Positions 13,290 to 24,321 of a DNA stretch of 64,000 bases are shown here, one piece after another. The stretch is from Tipula vernalis. Its lineage: Eukaryota > Arthropoda > Insecta > Diptera > Tipulidae. A model generated the notes under the pieces. That model did not search any database, was not told the origin of the DNA, and saw only the letters and a program-made list of their open reading frames with translations. How positions within the stretch are numbered: the stretch's first letter is position 1; the number at the start of each line of letters is the position of its first letter. The stretch spans positions 460,014,995-460,078,994 of the forward strand of contig OY282558.1 of assembly GCA_958295665.1 (NCBI GenBank). The letters run 5' to 3'. Made by a program: the position numbers and the translations under genes.

Positions 13290-14613
13290 ATCTATGGTAT
13301 AGCAATTACAGGTCCCGTGACCTATCATTTGAGGATCAAGAACCGCAATCGGAGCACAATTGCAGATTTTGGATTTTTACAGCTCTGAATCGGCTGAGCT
13401 ATAGTAAGGTGATTTTCTTCGAATCGATTTTTCTGTGAAATGTATGGAAACAATCAACCAATTTTAATGCGGTTTGGCATAACAATTACAAGTGCCGAGA
13501 CCTATCATTTGAAGTATCAAGAACCGCAATCGGAGCACAATTGCAGATTTTGGATTTTTACAGCTCTGAATCGGCTGAGCTATAGTAAGGTGATTTTCTT
13601 CAAATCGAATTTTCTATGAAATCTATGGTATAGCAATTACAGGTCCCGTGACCTATCATTTGAGGATCAAGAACCGCAATCGGAGCACAATTGCAGATTT
13701 TGGATTTTTACAGCTCTGAATCGGCTGAGCTATAGTAAGGTGATTTTCTTCGAATCGATTTTTCTGTGAAATGTATGGAAACAATCAACCAATTTTAATG
13801 CGGTTTGGCATAACAATTACAAGTGCCGAGACCTATCATTTGAAGTATCAAGAACCGCAATCGGAGCACAATTGCAGATTTTGGATTTTTACAGCTCTGA
13901 ATCGGCTGAGCTATAGTAAGGTGATTTTCTTCAAATCGAATTTTCTATGAAATCTATGGTATAGCAATTACAGGTCCCGTGACCTATCATTTGAGGATCA
14001 AGAACCGCAATCGGAGCACAATTGCAGATTTTGGATTTGTACAGCTCTAAATCGGCTGAGCTATAGTAAGGTGATTTTCTTCGAATCGATTTTTCTGTGA
14101 AATGTATGGAAACAATCAACCAATTTTAATGCGGTTTGGCATAACAATTACAAGTGCCGAGACCTATCATTTGAGGTATCAAGAACCGCAATCGGAGCAC
14201 AATTGCAGATTTTGGATTTTTACAGCTCTGAATCGGCTGAGCTATAGTAAGGTGATTTTCTTCAAATCGAATTTTCTATGAAATCTATGGTATAGCAATT
14301 ACAGGTCCCGTGACCTATCATTTGAGGATCAAGAACCGCAATCGGAGCACAATTGCAGATTTTGGATTTGTACAGCTCTAAATCGGCTGAGCTATAGTAA
14401 GGTGATTTTCTTCGAATCGATTTTTCTGTGAAATGTATGGAAACAATCAACCAATTTTAATGCGGTTTGGCATAACAATTACAAGTGCCGAGACCTATCA
14501 TTTGAGGTATCAAGAACCGCAATCGGAGCACAATTGCAGATTTTGGATTTTTACAGCTCTGAATCGGCTGAGCTATAGTAAGGTGATTTTCTTCAAATCG
14601 AATTTTCTATGAA

Positions 14614-14755
14614 ATCTATGGTATAGCAATTACAGGTCCCGTGACCTATCATTTGAGGATCAAGAACCGCAATCGGAGCACAATTGCAGATTTTGGATTT
14701 TTACAGCTCTGAATCGGCTGAAAGGTGATTTTCTTCGAATCGATTTTTCTGTGAA
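14614..14755. repeat. Truncated A monomer (142 bp) with an 8-bp deletion
   Basis: The normal CGGCTGAGCTATAGTAAGG reads CGGCTGAAAGG across 14711-14725, losing GCTATAGT at 14721/14722. This accounts exactly for the 985-bp spacing (3 x 331 - 8) between flanking dimers. A similar 8-bp loss in the same motif occurs independently in domain 3 at 42036/42037. Confidence 0.93.
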
Positions 14756-15417
14756 ATGTATGGAAACAATCAACCAATTTTAATGCGGTTTGGCATAACA
14801 ATTACAAGTACCGAGACCTATCATTTGAGGTATCAAGAACGGCAATCGGAGCACAATTGCAGATTTTGGATTTTTACAGCTCTGAATCGGCTGAGCTATA
14901 GTAAGGTGATTTTCTTCAAATCGAATTTTCTATGAAATCTATGGTATAGCAATTACAGGTCCCGTGACCTATCATTTGAGGATCAAGAACCGCAATCGGA
15001 GCACAATTGCAGATTTTGGATTTTTACAGCTCTGAATCGGCTGAGCTATAGTAAGGTGATTTTCTTCGAATCGATTTTTCTGTGAAATGTATGGAAACAA
15101 TCAACCAATTTTAATGCGGTTTGGCATAACAATTACAAGTGCCGGGACCTATCATTTGAGGTATCAAGAACCGCAATCGGAGCACAATTGCAGATTTAGG
15201 ATTTTTACAGCTCTGAATCGGCTGAGCTATAGTAAGGTGATTTTCTTCAAATCGAATTTTCTATGAAATCTATGGTATAGCAATTACAGGTCCCGTGACC
15301 TATCATTTGAGGATCAAGAACCGCAATCGGAGCACAATTGCAGATTTTGGATTTGTACAGCTCTAAATCGGCTGAGCTATAGTAAGGTGATTTTCTTCGA
15401 ATCGATTTTTCTGTGAA

Positions 15418-15598
15418 ATGTATGGAAACAATCAACCAATTTTAATGCGGTTTGGCATAACAATTACAAGTCCCGAGACCTATCATTTGAGGTATCGAGA
15501 ACCGCAATCGGAGCACAATTGCAGATTTCTGATTTTTACAGCTCTGAATCGGCTGAGCTATAGTAAGGTGATTTTCTTCGAATCGAATTTTCTACGAA
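15418..15598. repeat. Boundary B monomer joining domain 1 to domain 2
   Basis: The left part matches domain 1 B (CAATTTTAATGCGG near 15440). From about 15470 it matches domain 2 (AAGTCCCGAGACC, GGTATCGAGAACC, and the tail TTCGAATCGAATTTTCTACG). The next monomer, at 15599, is the first K monomer in the window (ATGTATTTTAAAGC). The switch therefore falls inside a single repeat between about 15445 and 15470, as expected for homologous exchange between repeats. No foreign sequence is inserted. Confidence 0.9.
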
Positions 15599-16534
15599 AT
15601 GTATTTTAAAGCAATTACAGGTCCCTTGACCTATCATTTGAGGTATCAAGAACCGCAATCGGAGCCCAGTTGCAGATTTTGGATTTTTACAGCTCTGAAT
15701 CGGCTGAGCTATAGTAAGGTGATTTTCTTCTAATCAAATTTTCTACGAAATGTATTTTAAAGCAATTACAGGTCCCGTGACCTATCATTTGAGGTATCGA
15801 GAACCGCAATCGGAGCCCAATTGCAGATTTTGGATTTTTAGAGCTCTTAATCGGCTGAGCTATAGTAAGGTGATTTTCTTCGAATCGATTTTTCTGTGAA
15901 ATGTATGGAAACAATCAACCAATTTCAATGCGGTTTGGCATAACAATTACAAGTCCCGAGGCCTATCATTTGAGGTATCAAGAACCGCAATCGGAGCACA
16001 ATTGCAGATTTTGGATTTTTACAGCTCTGAATCGGCTGAGCTATAGTAAGGTGATTTTCTTCGAATCGAATTTTCTACGAAATGTATTTTAAAGCAATTA
16101 CAGGTCCCGTGACCTATCATTTGAGGTATCGAGAATCGCAATCGGAGCCCAATTGCAGATTTTGGATTTTTACAGCTCTGAATCGGCTGAGCTATAGTAA
16201 GGTGATTTTCTTCGAATCGAATTTTCTACGAAATGTATTTTAAAGCAATTACAGGTCCCTTGACCTATCATTTGAGGTATCAAGAACCGCAATCGGAGCC
16301 CAGTTGCAGATTTTGGATTTTTACAGCTCTGAATCGGCTGAGCTATAGTAAGGTGATTTTCTTCGAATCGAATTTTCTACGAAATGTATTTTAAAGCAAT
16401 TACAGGTCCCTTGACCTATCATTTGAGGTATCGAGAACCGCAATCGGAGCCCAATTGCAGATTTTGGATTTTTAGAGCTCTTAATCGGCTGAGCTATAGT
16501 AAGGTGATTTTCTTCGAATCGATTTTTCTGTGAA

Positions 16535-17800
16535 ATGTATGGAAACAATCAACCAATTTCAATGCGGTTTGGCATAACAATTACAAGTCCCGAGGCCTAT
16601 CATTTGAGGTATCAAGAACCGCAATCGGAGCACAATTGCAGATTTTGGATTTTTACAGCTCTGAATCGGCTGAGCTATAGTAAGGTGATTTTCTTCGAAT
16701 CGAATTTTCTACGAAATGTATTTTAAAGCAATTACAGGTCCCGTGACCTATCATTTGAGGTATCGAGAATCGCAATCGGAGCCCAATTGCAGATTTTGGA
16801 TTTTTACAGCTCTGAATCGGCTGAGCTATAGTAAGGTGATTTTCTTCGAATCGAATTTTCTACGAAATGTATTTTAAAGCAATTACAGGTCCCTTGACCT
16901 ATCATTTGAGGTATCAAGAACCGCAATCGGAGCCCAGTTGCAGATTTTGGATTTTTACAGCTCTGAATCGGCTGAGCTATAGTAAGGTGATTTCTTCGAA
17001 TCGAATTTTCTACGAAATGTATTTTAAAGCAATTACAGGTCCCTTGACCTATCATTTGAGGTATCGAGAACCGCAATCGGAGCCCAATTGCAGATTTTGG
17101 ATTTTTAGAGCTCTTAATCGGCTGAGCTATAGTAAGGTGATTTTCTTCGAATCGATTTTTCTGTGAAATGTATGGAAACAATCAACCAATTTCAATGCGG
17201 TTTGGCATAACAATTACAAGTCCCGAGGCCTATCATTTGAGGTATCAAGAACCGCAATCGGAGCACAATTGCAGATTTTGGATTTTTACAGCTCTGAATC
17301 GGCTGAGCTATAGTAAGGTGATTTTCTTCGAATCGAATTTTCTACGAAATGTATTTTAAAGCAATTACAGGTCCCTTGACCTATCATTTGAGGTATCAAG
17401 AACCGCAATCGGAGCCCAGTTGCAGATTTTGGATTTTTACAGCTCTGAATCGGCTGAGCTATAGTAAGGTGATTTTCTTCGAATCGAATTTTCTACGAAA
17501 TGTATTTTAAAGCAATTACAGGTCCCTTGACCTATCATTTGAGGTATCAAGAACCGCAATCGGAGCCCAGTTGCAGATTTTGGATTTTTACAGCTCTGAA
17601 TCGGCTGAGCTATAGTAAGGTGATTTCTTCGAATCGAATTTTCTACGAAATGTATTTTAAAGCAATTACAGGTCCCTTGACCTATCATTTGAGGTATCGA
17701 GAACCGCAATCGGAGCCCAATTGCAGATTTTGGATTTTTAGAGCTCTTAATCGGCTGAGCTATAGTAAGGTGATTTTCTTCGAATCGATTTTTCTGTGAA
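16535..17800. repeat. Pair of 633-bp four-monomer units sharing a 1-base deletion
   Basis: The units 16535-17167 and 17168-17800 each consist of one B-type monomer and three K monomers. In both, the second K monomer has lost one T (GGTGATTTCTTCG for GGTGATTTTCTTCG, near 16990 and 17623). The shared deletion marks duplication of this part. The first K monomer differs between units (CGAGAATCGC versus CAAGAACCGC), so the copy boundary or a later conversion lies there. The frame shift caused by the missing T produces the longest open frame of the window (125 codons), which is an accident of the deletion. Confidence 0.9.
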
Positions 17801-18132
17801 ATGTATGGAAACAATCAACCAATTTCAATGCGGTTTGGCATAACAATTACAAGTCCCGAGGCCTATCATTTGAGGTATCAAGAACCGCAATCGGAGCACA
17901 ATTGCAGATTTTGGATTTTTACAGCTCTGAATCGGCTGAGCTATAGTAAGGTGATTTTCTTCAAATCGAATTTTCTATGAAATCTATGGTATAGCAATTA
18001 CAGGTCCCGTGACCTATCATTTGAGGTATCGAGAACCGCAATCGGAGCCCAATTGCAGATTTTGGATTTTTAGAGCTCTTAATCGGCTGAGCTATAGTAA
18101 GGTGATTTTCTTCGAATCGATTTTTCTGTGAA
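17801..18132. repeat. Chimeric B-K pair with an A-type joining segment inside domain 2
   Basis: The B-type monomer at 17801 ends with the domain 1 tail TTCAAATCGAATTTTCTATG, and the next monomer begins with the A head ATCTATGGTATAGC, followed by GGTCCCGTGACC. The sequence returns to domain 2 type at GGTATCGAGAACC (about 18026). The A-like tract spans roughly 17960-18025, about 60 bp, in an otherwise domain 2 context. It is best read as a short conversion tract or double exchange with an A-containing repeat. Confidence 0.9.
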
Positions 18133-19219
18133 ATGTATGGAAACAATCAACCAATTTCAATGCGGTTTGGCATAACAATTACAAGTCCCGAGGCCTATCA
18201 TTTGAGGTATCAAGAACCGCAATCGGAGCACAATTGCAGATTTTGGATTTTTACAGCTCTGAATCGGCTGAGCTATAGTAAGGTGATTTTCTTCGAATCG
18301 AATTTTCTACGAAATGTATTTTAAAGCAATTACAGGTCCCGTGACCTATCATTTGAGGTATCGAGAATCGCAATCGGAGCCCAATTGCAGATTTTGGATT
18401 TTTACAGCTCTGAATCGGCTGAGCTATAGTAAGGTGATTTTCTTCGAATCGAATTTTCTACGAAATGTATTTTAAAGCAATTACAGGTCCCTTGACCTGT
18501 CATTTGAGGTATCAAGAACCGCAATCGGAGCCCAGTTGCAGATTTTGGATTTTTACAGCTCTGAATCGGCTGAGCTATAGTAAGGTGATTTTCTTCGAAT
18601 CGAATTTTCTACGAAATGTATTTTAAAGCAATTACAGGTCCCTTGACCTATCATTTGAGGTATCAAGAACCGCAATCGGAGCCCAGTTGCAGATTTTGGA
18701 TTTTTACAGCTCTGAATCGGCTGAGCTATAGTAAGGTGATTTTCTTCGAATCGAATTTTCTACGAAATGTATTTTAAAGCAATTACAGGTCCCTTGACCT
18801 ATCATTTGAGGTATCAAGAACCGCAATCGGAGCCCAGTTGCAGATTTTGGATTTTTACAGCTCTGAATCGGCTGAGCTATAGTAAGGTGATTTTCTTCGA
18901 ATCGAATTTTCTACGAAATGTATTTTAAAGCAATTACAGGTCCCTTGACCTATCATTTGAGGTATCAAGAACCGCAATCGGAGCCCAGTTGCAGATTTTG
19001 GATTTTTACAGCTCTGAATCGGCTGAGCTATAGTAAGGTGATTTTCTTCGAATCGAATTTTCTACGAAATGTATTTTAAAGCAATTACAGGTCCCGTGAC
19101 CTATCATTTGAGGTATCGAGAACCGCAATCGGAGCCCAATTGCAGATTTTGGATTTTTAGAGCTCTTAATCGGCTGAGCTATAATAAGGTGATTTTCTTC
19201 GAATCGATTTTTCTGTGAA

Positions 19220-22200
19220 ATGTATGGAAACAATCAACCAATATAAATGCGGTTTGGCATAACAATTACAAGTCCCGAGACCTATCATTTGAGGTATCGA
19301 GAACCGCAATCGGAGCCCAATTGCAGATTTCGGATTTTTACAGCTCTGAATCGGCTGAGCTATAGTAAGGTGATTTTCTTCGAATCGAATTTTCTACGAA
19401 ATGTATTTTAAAGCAATTACAGGTCCCTTGACCTATCATTTGAGGTATCAAGAACCGCAATCGGAGCCCAGTTGCAGATTTTGGATTTTTACAGCTCTGA
19501 ATCGGCTGAGCTATAGTAAGGTGATTTTCTTCTAATCAAATTTTCTACGAAATGTATTTTAAAGCAATTACAGGTCCCGTGACCTATCATTTGAGGTATC
19601 GAGAACCGCAATCGGAGCCCAATTGCAGATTTTGGATTTTTAGAGCTCTTAATCGGCTGAGCTATAGTAAGGTGATTTTCTTCGAATCGATTTTTCTGTG
19701 AAATGTATGGAAACAATCAACCAATTTCAATGCGGTTTGGCATAACAATTACAAGTCCCGAGGCCTATCATTTGAGGTATCAAGAACCGCAATCGGAGCA
19801 CAATTGCAGATTTTGGATTTTTACAGCTCTGAATCGGCTGAGCTATAGTAAGGTGATTTTCTTCGAATCGAATTTTCTACGAAATGTATTTTAAAGCAAT
19901 TACAGGTCCCGTGACCTATCATTTGAGGTATCGAGAATCGCAATCGGAGCCCAATTGCAGATTTTGGATTTTTACAGCTCTGAATCGGCTGAGCTATAGT
20001 AAGGTGATTTTCTTCGAATCGAATTTTCTACGAAATGTATTTTAAAGCAATTACAGGTCCCTTGACCTATCATTTGAGGTATCAAGAACCGCAATCGGAG
20101 CCCAGTTGCAGATTTTGGATTTTTACAGCTCTGAATCGGCTGAGCTATAGTAAGGTGATTTTCTTCGAATCGAATTTTCTACGAAATGTATTTTAAAGCA
20201 ATTACAGGTCCCTTGACCTATCATTTGAGGTATCGAGAACCGCAATCGGAGCCCAATTGCAGATTTTGGATTTTTAGAGCTCTTAATCGGCTGAGCTATA
20301 GTAAGGTGATTTTCTTCGAATCGATTTTTCTGTGAAATGTATGGAAACAATCAGCCAATTTCAATGCGGTTTGGCATAACAATTACAAGTCCCGAGGCCT
20401 ATCATTTGAGGTATCAAGAACCGCAATCGGAGCACAATTGCAGATTTTGGATTTTTACAGCTCTGAATCGGCTGAGCTATAGTAAGGTGATTTTCTTCGA
20501 ATCGAATTTTCTACGAAATGTATTTTAAAGCAATTACAGGTCCCGTGACCTATCATTTGAGGTATCGAGAATCGCAATCGGAGCCCAATTGCAGATTTTG
20601 GATTTTTACAGCTCTGAATCGGCTGAGCTATAGTAAGGTGATTTTCTTCGAATCGAATTTTCTACGAAATGTATTTTAAAGCAATTACAGGTCCCTTGAC
20701 CTATCATTTGAGGTATCAAGAACCGCAATCGGAGCCCAGTTGCAGATTTTGGATTTTTACAGCTCTGAATCGGCTGAGCTATAGTAAGGTGATTTTCTTC
20801 GAATCGAATTTTCTACGAAATGTATTTTAAAGCAATTACAGGTCCCTTGACCTATCATTTGAGGTATCGAGAACCGCAATCGGAGCCCAATTGCAGATTT
20901 TGGATTTTTAGAGCTCTTAATCGGCTGAGCTATAGTAAGGTGATTTTCTTCGAATCGATTTTTCTGTGAAATGTATGGAAACAATCAACCAATTTCAATG
21001 TGGTTTGGCATAACAATTACAAGTCCCGAGGCCTATCATTTGAGGTATCAAGAACCGCAATCGGAGCACAATTGCAGATTTTGGATTTTTACAGCTCTGA
21101 ATCGGCTGAGCTATAGTAAGGTGATTTTCTTCGAATCGAATTTTCTACGAAATGTATTTTAAAGCAATTACAGGTCCCGTGACCTATCATTTGAGGTATC
21201 GAGAATCGCAATCGGAGCCCAATTGCAGATTTTGGATTTTTACAGCTCTGAATCGGCTGAGCTATAGTAAGGTGATTTTCTTCGAATCGAATTTTCTACG
21301 AAATGTATTTTAAAGCAATTACAGGTCCCTTGACCTATCATTTGAGGTATCAAGAACCGCAATCGGAGCCCAGTTGCAGATTTTGGATTTTTACAGCTCT
21401 GAATCGGCTGAGCTATAGTAAGGTGATTTTCTTCTAATCAAATTTTCTACGAAATGTATTTTAAAGCAATTACAGGTCCCGTGACCTATCATTTGAGGTA
21501 TCGAGAACCGCAATCGGAGCCCAATTGCAGATTTTGGATTTTTAGAGCTCTTAATCGGCTGAGCTATAGTAAGGTGATTTTCTTCGAATCGATTTTTCTG
21601 TGAAATGTATGGAAACAATCAACCAATTTCAATGCGGTTTGGCATAACAATTACAAGTCCCGAGGCCTATCATTTGAGGTATCAAGAACCGCAATCGGAG
21701 CACAATTGCAGATTTTGGATTTTTACAGCTCTGAATCGGCTGAGCTATAGTAAGGTGATTTTCTTCGAATCGAATTTTCTACGAAATGTATTTTAAAGCA
21801 ATTACAGGTCCCGTGACCTATCATTTGAGGTATCGAGAATCGCAATCGGAGCCCAATTGCAGATTTTGGATTTTTACAGCTCTGAATCGGCTGAGCTATA
21901 GTAAGGTGATTTTCTTCGAATCGAATTTTCTACGAAATGTATTTTAAAGCAATTACAGGTCCCTTGACCTATCATTTGAGGTATCAAGAACCGCAATCGG
22001 AGCCCAGTTGCAGATTTTGGATTTTTACAGCTCTGAATCGGCTGAGCTATAGTAAGGTGATTTTCTTCGAATCGAATTTTCTACGAAATGTATTTTAAAG
22101 CAATTACAGGTCCCTTGACCTATCATTTGAGGTATCGAGAACCGCAATCGGAGCCCAATTGCAGATTTTGGATTTTTAGAGCTCTTAATCGGCTGAGCTA

Positions 22201-23325
22201 TAGTAAGGTGATTTTCTTCGAATCGATTTTTCTGTGAAATGTATGGAAACAATCAACCAATTTCAATGCGGTTTGGCATAACAATTACAAGTCCCGAGGC
22301 CTATCATTTGAGGTATCAAGAACCGCAATCGGAGCACAATTGCAGATTTTGGATTTTTACAGCTCTGAATCGGCTGAGCTATAGTAAGGTGATTTTCTTC
22401 GAATCGAATTTTCTACGAAATGTATTTTAAAGCAATTACAGGTCCCGTGACCTATCATTTGAGGTATCAAGAACCGCAATCGGAGCCCAGTTGCAGATTT
22501 TGGATTTTTACAGCTCTGAATCGGCTGAGCTATAGTAAGGTGATTTTCTTCGAATCGAATTTTCTACGAAATGTATTTTAAAGCAATTACAGGTCCCTTG
22601 ACCTATCATTTGAGGTATCAAGAACCGCAATCGGAGCCCAATTGCAGATTTTGGATTTTTACAGCTCTGAATCGGCTGAGCTATAGTAAGGTGATTTTCT
22701 TCGAATCGAATTTTCTACGAAATGTATTTTAAAGCAATTACAGGTCCCTTGACCTGTCATTTGAGGTATCAAGAACCGCAATCGGAGCCCAGTTGCAGAT
22801 TTTGGATTTTTACAGCTCTGAATCGGCTGAGCTATAGTAAGGTGATTTTCTTCGAATCGAATTTTCTACGAAATGTATTTTAAAGCAATTACAGGTCCCT
22901 TGACCTATCATTTGAGGTATCAAGAACCGCAATCGGAGCCCAGTTGCAGATTTTGGATTTTTACAGCTCTGAATCGGCTGAGCTATAGTAAGGTGATTTT
23001 CTTCGAATCGAATTTTCTACGAAATGTATTTTAAAGCAATTACAGGTCCCGTGACCTATCATTTGAGGTATCGAGAACCGCAATCGGAGCCCAATTGCAG
23101 ATTTTGGATTTTTACAGCTCTGAATCGGCTGAGCTATAGTAAGGTGATTTTCTTCGAATCGAATTTTCTACGAAATGTATTTTAAAGCAATTACAGGTCC
23201 CGTGACCTATCATTTGAGGTATCGAGAACCGCAATCGGAGCCCAATTGCAGATTTTGGATTTTTAGAGCTCTTAATCGGCTGAGCTATAATAAGGTGATT
23301 TTCTTCGAATCGATTTTTCTGTGAA
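19220..23325. repeat. 4,106-bp super-HOR with K-run code 2-3-3-3-3-6
   Basis: This unit starts with a B-type monomer of the AATATAAATGCGG class and ends before the next such monomer at 23326, with the variant GCTATAATAAGG just upstream of both. The preceding stretch, 15418-19219 (3,802 bp), has the closely similar code 2-3-3-3-1-6, and the following stretch begins 2-1-0. Within the unit the 634-bp subunit (one B-type plus three K) occurs four times in a row (19703, 20337, 20971, 21605). The GACCTGTCAT marker lies in the second K of the six-K run at 18494 but in the third K of the corresponding run at 22751, so the runs were shifted by unequal exchange after duplication. Confidence 0.88.
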
Positions 23326-23808
23326 ATGTATGGAAACAATCAACCAATATAAATGCGGTTTGGCATAACAATTACAAGTCCCGAGACCTATCATTTGAGG
23401 TATCGAGAACCGCAATCGGAGCCCAATTGCAGATTTCGGATTTTTACAGCTCTGAATCGGCTGAGCTATAGTAAGGTGATTTTCTTCGAATCGAATTTTC
23501 TACGAAATGTATTTTAAAGCAATTACAGGTCCCTTGACCTATCATTTGAGGTATCAAGAACCGCAATCGGAGCCCAGTTGCAGATTTTGGATTTTTACAG
23601 CTCTGAATCGGCTGAGCTATAGTAAGGTGATTTTCTTCTAATCAAATTTTCTACGAAATGTATTTTAAAGCAATTACAGGTCCCGTGACCTATCATTTGA
23701 GGTATCGAGAACCGCAATCGGAGCCCAATTGCAGATTTTGGATTTTTAGAGCTCTTAATCGGCTGAGCTATAGTAAGGTGATTTTCTTCGAATCGATTTT
23801 TCTGTGAA

Positions 23809-24321
23809 ATGTATGGAAACAATCAACCAATTTCAATGCGGTTTGGCATAACAATTACAAGTCCCGAGGCCTATCATTTGAGGTATCAAGAACCGCAATC
23901 GGAGCACAATTGCAGATTTTGGATTTTTACAGCTCTGAATCGGCTGAGCTATAGTAAGGTGATTTTCTTCGAATCGAATTTTCTACGAAATGTATTTTAA
24001 AGCAATTACAGGTCCCGTGACCTATCATTTGAGGTATCGAGAATCGCAATCGGAGCCCAATTGCAGATTTTGGATTTTTACAGCTCTGAATCGGCTGAGC
24101 TATAGTAAGGTGATTTTCTTCGAATCGATTTTTCTGTGAAATGTATGGAAACAATCAACTAATATAAATGCGGTTTGGCATAACAATTACAAGTCCCGAG
24201 ACCTATCATTTGAGGTATCGAGAACTGCAATCGGAGCCCAATTGCAGATTTTGGATTTTTAGAGCTCTTAATCGGCTGAGCTATAGTAAGGTGATTTTCT
24301 TCGAATCGATTTTTCTGTGAA
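23809..24321. repeat. 513-bp B-K-B block, copy 1 (others at 27734-28246 and 29334-29846)
   Basis: The order is B-type, one K, then B-type followed immediately by another B-type monomer. The same spacing (332 then 181 bp) recurs at 27734/28066/28247 and 29334/29666/29847. In all three the second B is of the AATATAAATG class, followed by a B of the TTTCAATGCGG class. The K-run codes after the three blocks are 5, 6 and 7. This is a mobile block within domain 2, copied by segmental duplication. Confidence 0.88.

Larger units (their letters stand above)
1..15417. repeat. Satellite domain 1: A+B dimeric higher-order repeat, 331-bp period
   Basis: This is a head-to-tail array of alternating A (150 bp) and B (181 bp) monomers. 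B heads, marked by ATGTATGGAAAC, fall at 139, 470, 801, 1132 and onward every 331 bp. From 320 to 15268 the spacing is fully explained by 43 dimers plus four extra B monomers, minus one base lost near 6469 and eight lost at 14721/14722. A differs from the 151-bp form by one missing base (GAGGATCAAG for GAGGTATCAAG) and by the head ATCTATGGTATAGC. B carries about 30 extra bases including GCGGTTTGGCATAACA. A occurs in subtypes distinguished by GGATTTGTACAG or GGATTTTTACAG and by CGGAGCAC or CGAAGCAC. B occurs with GAAGTATC or GAGGTATC. No gene is present, and the short minus-strand frames are discussed under rejected items. Confidence 0.97.

Noticed and set aside
299..15435. Thirty near-identical minus-strand open frames of 62 codons in domain 1
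   Set aside because: They lie in every suitable A/B junction because the DNA repeats. They vanish with one common T/G polymorphism, show no recognisable domain, signal peptide or upstream control, and are tied to the tandem period. I treat them as chance frames.
16804..17814. The longest open frames (125 codons, minus strand) at 16804-17181 and 17437-17814
   Set aside because: Both exist only because one T is missing in the same duplicated monomer (near 16990 and 17623), which joins two short repeat frames. No sign of coding function.
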